A stretch of 64,000 nt of DNA from Levilinea saccharolytica. GTDB lineage: Bacteria > Chloroflexota > Anaerolineae > Anaerolineales > Anaerolineaceae. Below the pieces are notes generated by a model that saw only the letters and a program-made list of their open reading frames with translations, was not told the DNA's origin and made no database searches. Shown here in pieces: positions 23,958 through 31,737 of this stretch. The stretch is from the NCBI RefSeq assembly GCF_001306035.1, contig NZ_LGCM01000065.1, positions 62,001-126,000 on the forward strand, written 5' to 3'. How positions within the stretch are numbered: position 1 is the first letter of the stretch; each line of letters opens with the position of its first letter. The position numbers were made by a program, and so were the translations under genes.

Positions 23958-26183
23958 ATGAAACATATTGGTCAATCCGTCCCTCGCGTAGATGCGCGCT
24001 CAAAAGTTAAAGGTGAGGCTGTTTTTGCTTCCGATATGACCCGCCCCAACCAGGCCTTTATGAAGGTGCTGCTGGCGCGGCGGCCGCACGCCATTGTCAA
24101 ACGGGTGGATACCGCCCGTGCTGAGGCCCTGGAGGGCGTTTTGGCTGTGCTGACCTCCAGGGATGTGCCCGCCAACGAATTTGGCTATTACACCTACGAT
24201 CAGCCGGTGTTGGTGGGACCGTGCGAAAAGCCCTATGCTGACCGCGTGCGCTATGTGGGCGACCGCGTAGCGGCGGTCATCGCCGAGACGGAAGCCGTGG
24301 CCCAGAAAGCCCTGGGGCTGATCGAGGTGGAATACGAGGACCTTCCGGCGGTATGCGATATGGAAGACGCCCTGCGGCCAGATGCGCCGGTGCTGCACCC
24401 GGATGTGGGCAGCAACCAGTTTGGCCATCATTTCCTCTATAACGGCGATATAGAAACTGGTTTCCAGCAGGCGGATGTGATTGTGGAGAGCGTGTACAAC
24501 ACCCCCGCCCAGGAACACGCCTATCTGCAAACCGAGGCCGGGCTGGCCTATATGGACGAGGACGGGCGCGTGGCCGTGGTGACCACCGGACAGTGGGGGG
24601 CCAAAGATCGCAAGCAGATTGCCCACGCATTGGGTTTGCCCGAAGAGCAGGTGCGCGTGATTTACCCCATGACCGGCGGGGCCTTTGGCGGGCGCGAGGA
24701 TATTTCCGTACAGATTGTGGTCTGCCTGGGCGCGCTGAAGCTGCACCGCATGGGCATCGACCGGCCGGTGAAGATCGTTTGGACGCGCGAAGAGTCCATT
24801 CTGGCGCACTGCAAACGCCACCCCTTCCGCGTGTACACGCGCTGGGGCGCCACCCGCGAGGGCAAAATTGTGGCCGCGGAAGTGCGCATGTACGCCGACG
24901 GCGGGGCTTATAAATTCACCACCAGCATCGTCACCAGCAACGCCGTGCTGAACTCCTTGGGCCCCTATGAAATTCCCAATGTAAAGGTGGACGCCTACGA
25001 TATTTACACCAACAACGTGCCGCGCGGGGCCTTCCGCGGCTTTGGCGGGCCGCAGGCGGTGTACATCGCCGAACAGCAGGTGAACAAACTGGCCCAGGCG
25101 CTGGGCATGGACCCGGTGGAACTGCGCATGCGCAACCTGGCGCGCGAAGGCTCGCTGCAAACCACGGGCGCGCCTTACCCGCCGGGGGTCAGCATCCGCG
25201 AGGTGACTGAGGCCTGCGCGGAAGGCTCCGGCTGGCAGAAGAGCACAGCGGGCTGGACGCGGCCAGAGGGTTTTGGCAGCGAAGACCCGCAGCACCCCAA
25301 TAAACGGCGCGGGGTGGGGATTGCCTGCGCGCATAAGAACGTGGGCTTCTCCTACGGCTACCCCGAATCCTGCACGGTGGGCATTGAGCTGTACGGCGGC
25401 TCCAAAATTGAACGGGCGCGTATCCGCCACGGGGCCAGCGAAGTGGGCATGGGCACGCTGACCGTCATCACCCAGATGGCGGCGGAGGCCCTGGGTCTGG
25501 AGCTGGATCAGGTGGAGCTGGTTTCCAGCGATACCGCCGAGACCAAGGACTCAGGTTCGGTGTCGGCCTCTCGCATGACCTTCTTCATCGGCAACGCCCT
25601 GAAAGAAGGGGCCGAGATTGCTCTGCAAAAATGGCAGGAGGAAGAGCGGCCGGTGCAGATTCTGCACACCTATTACCCGCCCAAAACCACCGCCCCCGAC
25701 CCGCAGACCGGCCAATGCGACCCCAACGTGGCCTACGCCTACACCACCCAGGCGGTGGAGGTGAGCGTGGACATGGAGAGCGGGCAGGTGGAGGTGGAAA
25801 AAATCATCTGCGCCATTGATGTGGGCAAGGCCATCAACCCCGGCCTGGTGGAAGGCCAGATTCAGGGCGGGCTGGTGCAGTCGGTGGGGTATGCGGTGAT
25901 GGAAAACTTTATCGAGAAGGACGGCCAGGTGCTGACCCCCTCGCTCTCCACCTATTTGATCCCCACCGCGTTGGATATCCCCAAAGAGATGAAGACCATC
26001 ATCCTGGAGATCCCCGACCCGCGAGGGCCGTGGGGGGCGCGCGGCCTGGGCGAGGTGATGAACATGTGCCTGGCGCCGGCCGTTACCCACGCGGTGTATG
26101 AAGCCACCGGCGTGTGGTTTGACGAATTTCCGCTGACCCCCGAACGGGTGCTGCGCGGTCTGGGTAAGCTGGAAGCAGTTTAA
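23958..26183 (+). CDS. xanthine dehydrogenase/CO-dehydrogenase family molybdenum-binding subunit, unaccompanied
   Basis: The N-terminal aldehyde-oxidase hammerhead domain (SVPRVDARSKVKGEAVFASDM) is followed by the molybdopterin cytosine dinucleotide domain: GGAFGGREDISVQ, RGAFRGFGGPQ and the final GARGLGEV carrying the catalytic Glu. Length 741 aa is typical of a large subunit (XdhA/HcrA/CoxL relatives; the CoxL loop with Cys is not seen). The usual partner genes for the [2Fe-2S] and FAD subunits are not adjacent, so it either uses partners from elsewhere or a different electron carrier. GTGGAAAC before the ATG at 23958 supports this start. It is followed after 2 nt by a flavoprotein gene. 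Confidence 0.85.
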   Translation: MKHIGQSVPRVDARSKVKGEAVFASDMTRPNQAFMKVLLARRPHAIVKRVDTARAEALEGVLAVLTSRDVPANEFGYYTYDQPVLVGPCEKPYADRVRYVGDRVAAVIAETEAVAQKALGLIEVEYEDLPAVCDMEDALRPDAPVLHPDVGSNQFGHHFLYNGDIETGFQQADVIVESVYNTPAQEHAYLQTEAGLAYMDEDGRVAVVTTGQWGAKDRKQIAHALGLPEEQVRVIYPMTGGAFGGREDISVQIVVCLGALKLHRMGIDRPVKIVWTREESILAHCKRHPFRVYTRWGATREGKIVAAEVRMYADGGAYKFTTSIVTSNAVLNSLGPYEIPNVKVDAYDIYTNNVPRGAFRGFGGPQAVYIAEQQVNKLAQALGMDPVELRMRNLAREGSLQTTGAPYPPGVSIREVTEACAEGSGWQKSTAGWTRPEGFGSEDPQHPNKRRGVGIACAHKNVGFSYGYPESCTVGIELYGGSKIERARIRHGASEVGMGTLTVITQMAAEALGLELDQVELVSSDTAETKDSGSVSASRMTFFIGNALKEGAEIALQKWQEEERPVQILHTYYPPKTTAPDPQTGQCDPNVAYAYTTQAVEVSVDMESGQVEVEKIICAIDVGKAINPGLVEGQIQGGLVQSVGYAVMENFIEKDGQVLTPSLSTYLIPTALDIPKEMKTIILEIPDPRGPWGARGLGEVMNMCLAPAVTHAVYEATGVWFDEFPLTPERVLRGLGKLEAV

Positions 26184-26185
26184 GC

Positions 26186-27409
26186 ATGAGCCAACGCGTA
26201 GCGGTCATCGGTGGGGGCGCATCCGGGCTGGTGGCCGCCCTCACCGCGGCGCGGGCCGGGGCGCGGGTTTGCCTGTGGGAGCGCAACGACCGCCTGGGCC
26301 GTAAGCTGTTGGTGACGGGCAGCGGGCGCTGCAACTTGACCAACGATGCGGTCAGCGCCGAACGGTATGCCTGCGCTGACCCGCAGTGGATGGCGAGCCT
26401 GCTGGAGCAGTTTGGCGTGGGGGATGTGCTGCGCCTGCTGGAGTCCATCGGCGTTCCGGCCTACAAGACCGACGACGGCTGGTATTATCCCCGTTCGAAC
26501 GCAGCGCAAAGCGTGGTAAGCGCCCTGGAACACGCCTTGCGCCAGGCGCGGGTGGAGGTGTGCCTGGGGGTGCAGGTGACCGGCCTGGAGCGCGCGGGGG
26601 AGGGTTTTCGCCTGCGCGTTTTGCAGGACGGTCAGCAGCGTGAGGAGCGTTTTTCACGGGTGATCCTGGCGGCGGGCGGGGCGGCTTACCCCACCTTGGG
26701 CAGCCGGGGAGAGCTGTTTGCCGAATTGACCCGCCTGGGCCTGCGCACCACGCCCAAGCGCCCGGCTTTGGCCCCTGTGTTGGCTGAGCTGGGCGCGCTG
26801 CGCGGGCTGCAAGGCTTACGGTTGGATGTGGGCGTGCGCCTGGAGCAGGACGGGCGCACCCTGGCGGAGAGCCACGGCAATTTGATTGTGACCGAATGGG
26901 GCTTGAACGGCCCGGCGGTGATGGACGTGAGCCATGCGGTTTCGGCGCACGAGGGGGAAAAGCTGACCCTGGTGTTGGATCTGCTGGCTTTCCACGCTGA
27001 GGAATTCACGGCGCTGTTGACGGCACAGCGCAAACAACCCTTTCCGGCCGCGCTGCTTTTGGGGGCCTTCTTCCCGCCCAAGCTGGCGCCGGTGTATTTG
27101 CGCATGGCGGGGCTGCCGGAACAGGCCGCGCTGAACCAACTGAAAGAGGCCGAGATCCAGCGGCTGGTGGGGTGCCTGCGGGAAACGCGCCTGGGGGTGC
27201 GGGGCGTGCGCGGCTTTGAATACTGTCAGGTGTCAGCGGGCGGGGTGGCGGTGAGCGAGGTGGAGCCCACCACGATGGAGGCGCGGCGGCTGCCGGGGCT
27301 GTTTTTGACCGGCGAAACCCTGGATGTGGTCGGCCCGTGCGGGGGGTTTAATTTGCAGTACGCCTTCAGCAGCGGCGCCCTGGCGGGGCGGGCGGCGGCG
27401 CGGGGCTAA
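26186..27409 (+). CDS. HI0933/YhiN-family flavoprotein (NAD(P)/FAD-dependent oxidoreductase)
   Basis: The FAD-binding motif VIGGGASGLVAALTAARAG (residues 6-24) is followed by GRKLLVTGSGRCNLTN, the hallmark of HI0933/BaiN-type flavoproteins, and near the end by LFLTGETLDVVGPCGGFNLQYAF. The family includes BaiN-like dehydrogenases of steroids, but most members have no known substrate. It starts 2 nt after the Mo-hydroxylase subunit, so it could be its electron or substrate partner; this is inference. Its stop overlaps the opposite ABC-F gene by 4 bp. Confidence 0.88.
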   Translation: MSQRVAVIGGGASGLVAALTAARAGARVCLWERNDRLGRKLLVTGSGRCNLTNDAVSAERYACADPQWMASLLEQFGVGDVLRLLESIGVPAYKTDDGWYYPRSNAAQSVVSALEHALRQARVEVCLGVQVTGLERAGEGFRLRVLQDGQQREERFSRVILAAGGAAYPTLGSRGELFAELTRLGLRTTPKRPALAPVLAELGALRGLQGLRLDVGVRLEQDGRTLAESHGNLIVTEWGLNGPAVMDVSHAVSAHEGEKLTLVLDLLAFHAEEFTALLTAQRKQPFPAALLLGAFFPPKLAPVYLRMAGLPEQAALNQLKEAEIQRLVGCLRETRLGVRGVRGFEYCQVSAGGVAVSEVEPTTMEARRLPGLFLTGETLDVVGPCGGFNLQYAFSSGALAGRAAARG

Positions 27410-29232
27410 GCCGGCTGGTCGGGGTTTTGTTCCAGCACTTCCCAACGTTGATAGGCTTGCGCCAGTTCTTCTTCTAATTCTCGCAGGCGAGCGGCGGCCT
27501 GGGCGATGTGCTCGGCGTCCTGCTGATAAAACTGGGCGGAGCCCATTTCGGCCGTCAGGCGCTGCTGTTCGGCTTCCAGGGCTTCAATGCGGGCGGGCAG
27601 CTCGGCCAGCTCGCGCTTTTGGGCCTCCAGGGCGCGCTGCTGGTTGTAGCTCAGCTTACGCGGGGCGTTTTCGGCGGCGGGGCGGGCGCTTTTTTCCCGC
27701 GCGTCTTTGGCGGCCGCGGGCGGCGGGGTCTGGGCGCGGCGCAGCCAGTCATCGTAACCGCCCACGGTCTCCGTCACGTTCCCCTGTCCGTCCAGGGCCA
27801 GGGTGCTGGTGACCAGATTGTTGAGGAAGGCGCGGTCGTGGCTGACCAGCAGCAGCGTGCCCGTGTATTCCAGCAGCAGATCTTCCAGCAGTTCCAGGGT
27901 GTCTAAATCCAGGTCGTTGGTGGGCTCGTCAAAAACCAGCAGATTGGCGGGGCTGGCAAACAGGCGCGCCAGCAGCAGACGGTTGCGCTCGCCGCCGGAT
28001 AGGGCCTGAATGGGGGCGTGGACGCGCTCGCGCGTGAACAGGAAATCTTCCAGATAGCCCACCAGGTTGCGCTGGCGCCCGTTGATGGTCAGCGTGTCGC
28101 GCCCCTGGCCGACATTTTCCAGCACGGATTGGCTTTCATCGAGTTGGGAACGCAGCTGGTCAAAATAGGCCGTCTGCAAATTCGACCCCAAGCGCACCTC
28201 TCCGCTCTGGGGGGGCAGCTCGCCCATCAGGATGCGCAGCAGGGTGGTTTTGCCGCAGCCGTTGGGGCCGATGATGCCCACCTTGTCGCCGCGCTGGATG
28301 ACGGTGGAAAAATCGTTCAGGATGGGGCGCTCCCCGTAGGCGTAAGAGACGTGCTCGGCCTCAATCACCAGCCGCCCTGAGCGGCGCGCCTCTTGAATCT
28401 GCATGTTCACCCGCCCAGGCTGTTCGCGGCGCTCGGCGCGCAGATCGCGCAGGCGTTTCAGGGCGCGCACACGGCCTTCGTTGCGGGTGCGGCGGGCCTC
28501 AATCCCCTGGCGGATCCAGGCTTCTTCCTGGGCCAGCTTTTTATCGAAGAGCACGTTTTGCTCAGATTCGGCGGCCAGAACGGCCTCTTTGCGCTGGAGG
28601 AAGGTGGCGTAATTGCAGTTCCAGTCCAACAGGCGGCCGCGGTCCAGCTCCACAATGCGCGTGGCCAGCTTTTGCAGGAAGGCGCGGTCGTGGGTGACGA
28701 ACACCAGGGTGCCGCCCCAGCGCTGCAAAAATTCTTCCATCCAGGCGATGGTGGGCAGATCCAGGTGGTTGGTGGGCTCATCTAGAAGGAGCAGGTCGGG
28801 CGTGCGCACCAGCCCGCGGGCCAGCAGCACGCGGCGCTTGAGCCCGGCGGAAAGCTGGGCGAAATCGGCCTGGGGCTCCAGCGCCATGCGGGCGATGACC
28901 TGATCCACCTGCAATTTGCGCTGCCAGGGTTCCTCACCGGCGGCCAGGGGCAGGTGTTCCAGGCCCGCGGCCACGATCTCGGCCACGCTGCCCGCCAGGT
29001 CTTGGGGCACTTCCTGGGGCAGGTAGGCCGTGCGCAGGTTTTGCTGGCGGGCCACCCAGCCGGAATCGGGCAGCAGGTCGCCGTGAATGAGCTTGAGCAG
29101 GGTAGATTTGCCCGCGCCGTTGCGGCCCAGCACGCCCACCCATTCACCGCGCTCAATTTGCAGATTGATGTTGTCCAGCAGCAGCGGCCCGCCAAACCCC
29201 AGGCTGACCTCTTGGAGACTGATTAGCGCCAT
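27406..29232 (-). CDS. ABC-F family ATPase (Uup-like)
   Basis: Two ABC domains without membrane segments: Walker A GRNGAGKSTLL and GPNGCGKTTLL, signatures LSAGLKRRVLLARGL and LSGGERNRLLLARLF, Walker B LLLLDEPTNHLD and LLVFDEPTNDLD. The linker is arginine-rich, and a C-terminal coiled coil (EAQKRELAELPARIEALEAEQQRL) matches the Uup subtype. ABC-F proteins act on the ribosome (stall relief, translation factors). The start at 29232 (MALISLQEVSLGFG) has AAGGGA upstream; the ORF extends further but without family similarity. Confidence 0.92.
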   Translation of the reverse strand: MALISLQEVSLGFGGPLLLDNINLQIERGEWVGVLGRNGAGKSTLLKLIHGDLLPDSGWVARQQNLRTAYLPQEVPQDLAGSVAEIVAAGLEHLPLAAGEEPWQRKLQVDQVIARMALEPQADFAQLSAGLKRRVLLARGLVRTPDLLLLDEPTNHLDLPTIAWMEEFLQRWGGTLVFVTHDRAFLQKLATRIVELDRGRLLDWNCNYATFLQRKEAVLAAESEQNVLFDKKLAQEEAWIRQGIEARRTRNEGRVRALKRLRDLRAERREQPGRVNMQIQEARRSGRLVIEAEHVSYAYGERPILNDFSTVIQRGDKVGIIGPNGCGKTTLLRILMGELPPQSGEVRLGSNLQTAYFDQLRSQLDESQSVLENVGQGRDTLTINGRQRNLVGYLEDFLFTRERVHAPIQALSGGERNRLLLARLFASPANLLVFDEPTNDLDLDTLELLEDLLLEYTGTLLLVSHDRAFLNNLVTSTLALDGQGNVTETVGGYDDWLRRAQTPPPAAAKDAREKSARPAAENAPRKLSYNQQRALEAQKRELAELPARIEALEAEQQRLTAEMGSAQFYQQDAEHIAQAAARLRELEEELAQAYQRWEVLEQNPDQPA

Positions 29233-29500
29233 GCGGCCTGATCCCTTACGTGAAAAAGTATGCCGCAAATATACTATGAAATGAGCGGATTGGGCGGGCG
29301 GAAGAGGCGGTGATAGAAACTGGCGCGCCGCGGGCATCTCGGACTATAATCATAGCGTGCTGTGGGGAAACGCGTTTGTGCCGCTGCGAGACGCCGTCCG
29401 GCGGCGAAGCAGTCTCCCCCTGGATGGATCAAGAGTGCACGCCAGGAAGGAACGCCCATCTCCCCAGCATGCCAATCCCCTCAACCCCAAGGAACCCCCG

Positions 29501-30213
29501 ATGAGCAAAAAGAAGACCCCCCTCCCGTCAGCAAGTACGCCGCCAAACACCAGGCCAAGGTCAACCCGCGCAGCCGCTTCAACTGGCCGCTGGCCGCTGT
29601 GGCCGTTCTGGTGGTGGCGCTGATCGTTGTCCTGCTGGTGATCGCCCTGCCCAAGAAAGCGGCCGCCCCGGCTGAAACGGGGGAAATGCCCGTGCTGGTG
29701 GGCACCAAGACCTATTCGGGGCAGCCGCCGATGCTGATTGACCCGACCAAGCGTTACACCGCCACGGTCAAAATGGCCAAGGGCGGCGAATTTGTGATTG
29801 AGCTTTACCCCGATAAGGCCCCCATCACCGTCAACAGCTTTGTCTTCCTGGCGCGCGAAAAGTACTTCGACGGCGTCACCTTCCACCGCGTTTTGGAGGG
29901 CTTTATGGCCCAGGGCGGCGACCCCACGGGGACGGGCGGCGGCGGGCCGGGCTATAAGTTCGTCAACGAAGATTCCGACCTGACCTTCGACAAGGCCGGG
30001 GTGGTGGCTATGGCCAATGCCGGGCGCGACACCAACGGCAGCCAGTTCTTCATCACCTTCCAGCCCACCCCGCAGCTCAACGGCGGCTACACCATCTTTG
30101 GGCAGGTGACCAGCGGCATGGACGTGGTCAACGGCATCACCCGCCGCGACCCGGAACAAAACCCCGATTTCACCGGCGACGTCATCGAGAGCATCACCAT
30201 TCAAGAATTCTGA
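29501..30213 (+). CDS. membrane-anchored cyclophilin-type peptidyl-prolyl isomerase, reading frame disrupted near the start
   Basis: One membrane segment (FNWPLAAVAVLVVALIVV) precedes a cyclophilin domain: GEFVIELYPDKAPITVNSFV, VTFHRVLEGFMAQGGDPTG, NGSQFFITFQPTPQLNGGYTIFG. It assists folding of exported proteins. The start that fits (MSKKKTP at 29501, with AAGGAA upstream) is in a different frame from the rest; adding one C to the C-run at 29517-29522 joins MSKKKTPPPVSKYAAK with the domain. In the current sequence the continuous frame instead runs back to 29362 through non-protein-like sequence. Hence a base-count error or a true frameshift. Confidence 0.8.
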
Positions 30214-30234
30214 GCCTGTGCCGATCAGACCGCG

Positions 30235-30266
30235 GCGCGCTGCCCCCTGGGGCGGCGCGCTGTTTT
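30235..30266 (+). terminator. intrinsic terminator of the cyclophilin gene
   Basis: A GCGCGC-T-GCCCC arm pairs with GGGGC-G-GCGCGC (one G-U pair), followed by TG and five T. Confidence 0.7.
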
Positions 30267-30355
30267 TAACCCCGCGGGATATGCCCTTGATCATGCCGAA
30301 AGGTGTCATCCTTCCGCGGGGATTCGGGTTACAATGATTCACAGGACTTCTGCCT

Positions 30356-31048
30356 ATGGCCCCCTTTGCGCCGCGCCTGGACATTCGCCAGTTTTACGAC
30401 CATTTTGATGCGCCCGTGACGGCTTTTGACTGCGGGGAAAAATGCGCGCCGCATAATCCCAACGGCAAACCCTTCTGCTGTGATATCTGCCATGCTGTTC
30501 CCGTGGCCTACCGCCAGGAATGGGACTATTTGCAGGGCCGCACTGACCTTTGGCACGAGTGGCGCGGGGATGAATGTGCGGGCGACCCCAGCGACCCGGC
30601 CGAGCTGCGCGAACAAACCCCAGAGCACATGCTGTTGCTGGCCTGCCTGGGCCCGGCCCATTGTCAGCGCGCGTACCGCGCCTCCAGCTGCCGTCAGTTC
30701 CCCTTTTTGCCCTACATCACTGCCGACGACCGCTTTTTGGGGTTGGTGTACGAATGGGATTTTGAACCGCTGTGCTGGGTCATCAGCCATTTGGAGAGCG
30801 TCACAGAGGCCTACCGGCGCGAGTTCGTGGCCACCTACGACGTGATTTTGGCGCAGTGGCCGGATGAATATGAAAGCTACGCGGCGGCCAGTGAGGAGAT
30901 GCGCGCGCATTTCGCGGCGCAGCGCCGCCGCATCCCCCTGCTGCACCGGCGCGGGGGCTTTTACCTGCTCAGCCCGCGCAGCGAGCGCCTGGAGCGCGTG
31001 CCGCCCCAGCGCCTGCCGCGCTTTGGCCCCTACCACACGGAAGATTGA
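30356..31048 (+). CDS. cysteine-rich protein, YkgJ/CxxCxxCC-like metal-binding type
   Basis: Cysteines are grouped as in zinc/iron-chelating proteins: DCGEKCAPHNPNG, FCCDICHAVP and LACLGPAHCQRAYRASSCRQFPFLP. Rest of chain is acidic and helical. No membrane segment. This fits the YkgJ-like Zn/Fe-cluster family, whose role is unknown. A TACAAT -10-like box lies about 20 nt before the ATG. An HD-domain gene follows after 22 nt and may be co-transcribed. Confidence 0.65.
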   Translation: MAPFAPRLDIRQFYDHFDAPVTAFDCGEKCAPHNPNGKPFCCDICHAVPVAYRQEWDYLQGRTDLWHEWRGDECAGDPSDPAELREQTPEHMLLLACLGPAHCQRAYRASSCRQFPFLPYITADDRFLGLVYEWDFEPLCWVISHLESVTEAYRREFVATYDVILAQWPDEYESYAAASEEMRAHFAAQRRRIPLLHRRGGFYLLSPRSERLERVPPQRLPRFGPYHTED

Positions 31049-31070
31049 GGCCGGAGACTTTGAGGACCGC

Positions 31071-31736
31071 ATGAACCTGCCGGATCGAGAGACAGCCCAT
31101 CAAATTCTAGCGGAGGCCGAGGCGCGCAACCCCGGCCCGTGGGCGGCGCATTCGCGCTGCGCTGCTCAGGCGGCGGCTATTTTGGCCAGCGGCCACCCCC
31201 AGCTCGACCCTGAGGCGGCTTATGTGCTGGGCCTGCTGCACGACATCGGGCGGCGTGAAGGGGTGACCGCCATGCGGCACATTCTGGACGGCTACCGCTA
31301 TCTGGAGGGTCTGGGCTATTCCGCGGCGGCGCGCATCAGCCTGACCCATTCGTACCCCATCGCCGACTTGAAATGCGCGGCGGGCCTGTGGGATGCCAGC
31401 GAGGCCGAAGCCCAATTTGTGCAGGATTACCTGCTGCGCACGCCCTACGACGCCTACGACCATCTGATTCAGCTGTGCGACGCGCTGTCGCTGCCGGACG
31501 GCTTTTGCCTGATCGAAAAACGCATCGTGGATGTGGCCCTGCGCTACGGGGTAGGGCCGTGTTCGGTGGCGCGCTGGCAGCGCTATTTTGAAATTCAGGC
31601 CGAGTTTGAGCGGGCGATCGGTCATTCGATCTACGCCCATCTGCCCGGCGTGGTGGAAAACACTTTCGCGGTGCTGCCCAACACGGGGCAGGCAGCCGCC
31701 TTCTTACCCAAACCCTTGAGCCAGGAGAGCCGTTGA
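31071..31736 (+). CDS. HD-domain protein (putative metal-dependent phosphohydrolase)
   Basis: The HD superfamily pattern is seen as HSRCAAQAAAI (first His), GLLHDIGRREG (His-Asp) and later DHLIQLCDALS (Asp). Such enzymes cleave phosphate esters or nucleotides. The start at 31071 (MNLPDRETAHQIL) with GAGGA upstream gives 221 aa; the frame extends upstream over the previous gene but without sense. It ends 1 nt before the indolepyruvate oxidoreductase gene, with which it is probably co-translated. Confidence 0.8.
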   Translation: MNLPDRETAHQILAEAEARNPGPWAAHSRCAAQAAAILASGHPQLDPEAAYVLGLLHDIGRREGVTAMRHILDGYRYLEGLGYSAAARISLTHSYPIADLKCAAGLWDASEAEAQFVQDYLLRTPYDAYDHLIQLCDALSLPDGFCLIEKRIVDVALRYGVGPCSVARWQRYFEIQAEFERAIGHSIYAHLPGVVENTFAVLPNTGQAAAFLPKPLSQESR

Positions 31737-31737
31737 C

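Noticed and set aside
29501-29530. Programmed -1 frameshifting in the cyclophilin gene
   Set aside because: AGCAAAAAG does not give a standard X-XXY-YYZ slippery site and no downstream stem was seen; a C-run base-count difference explains it more simply.
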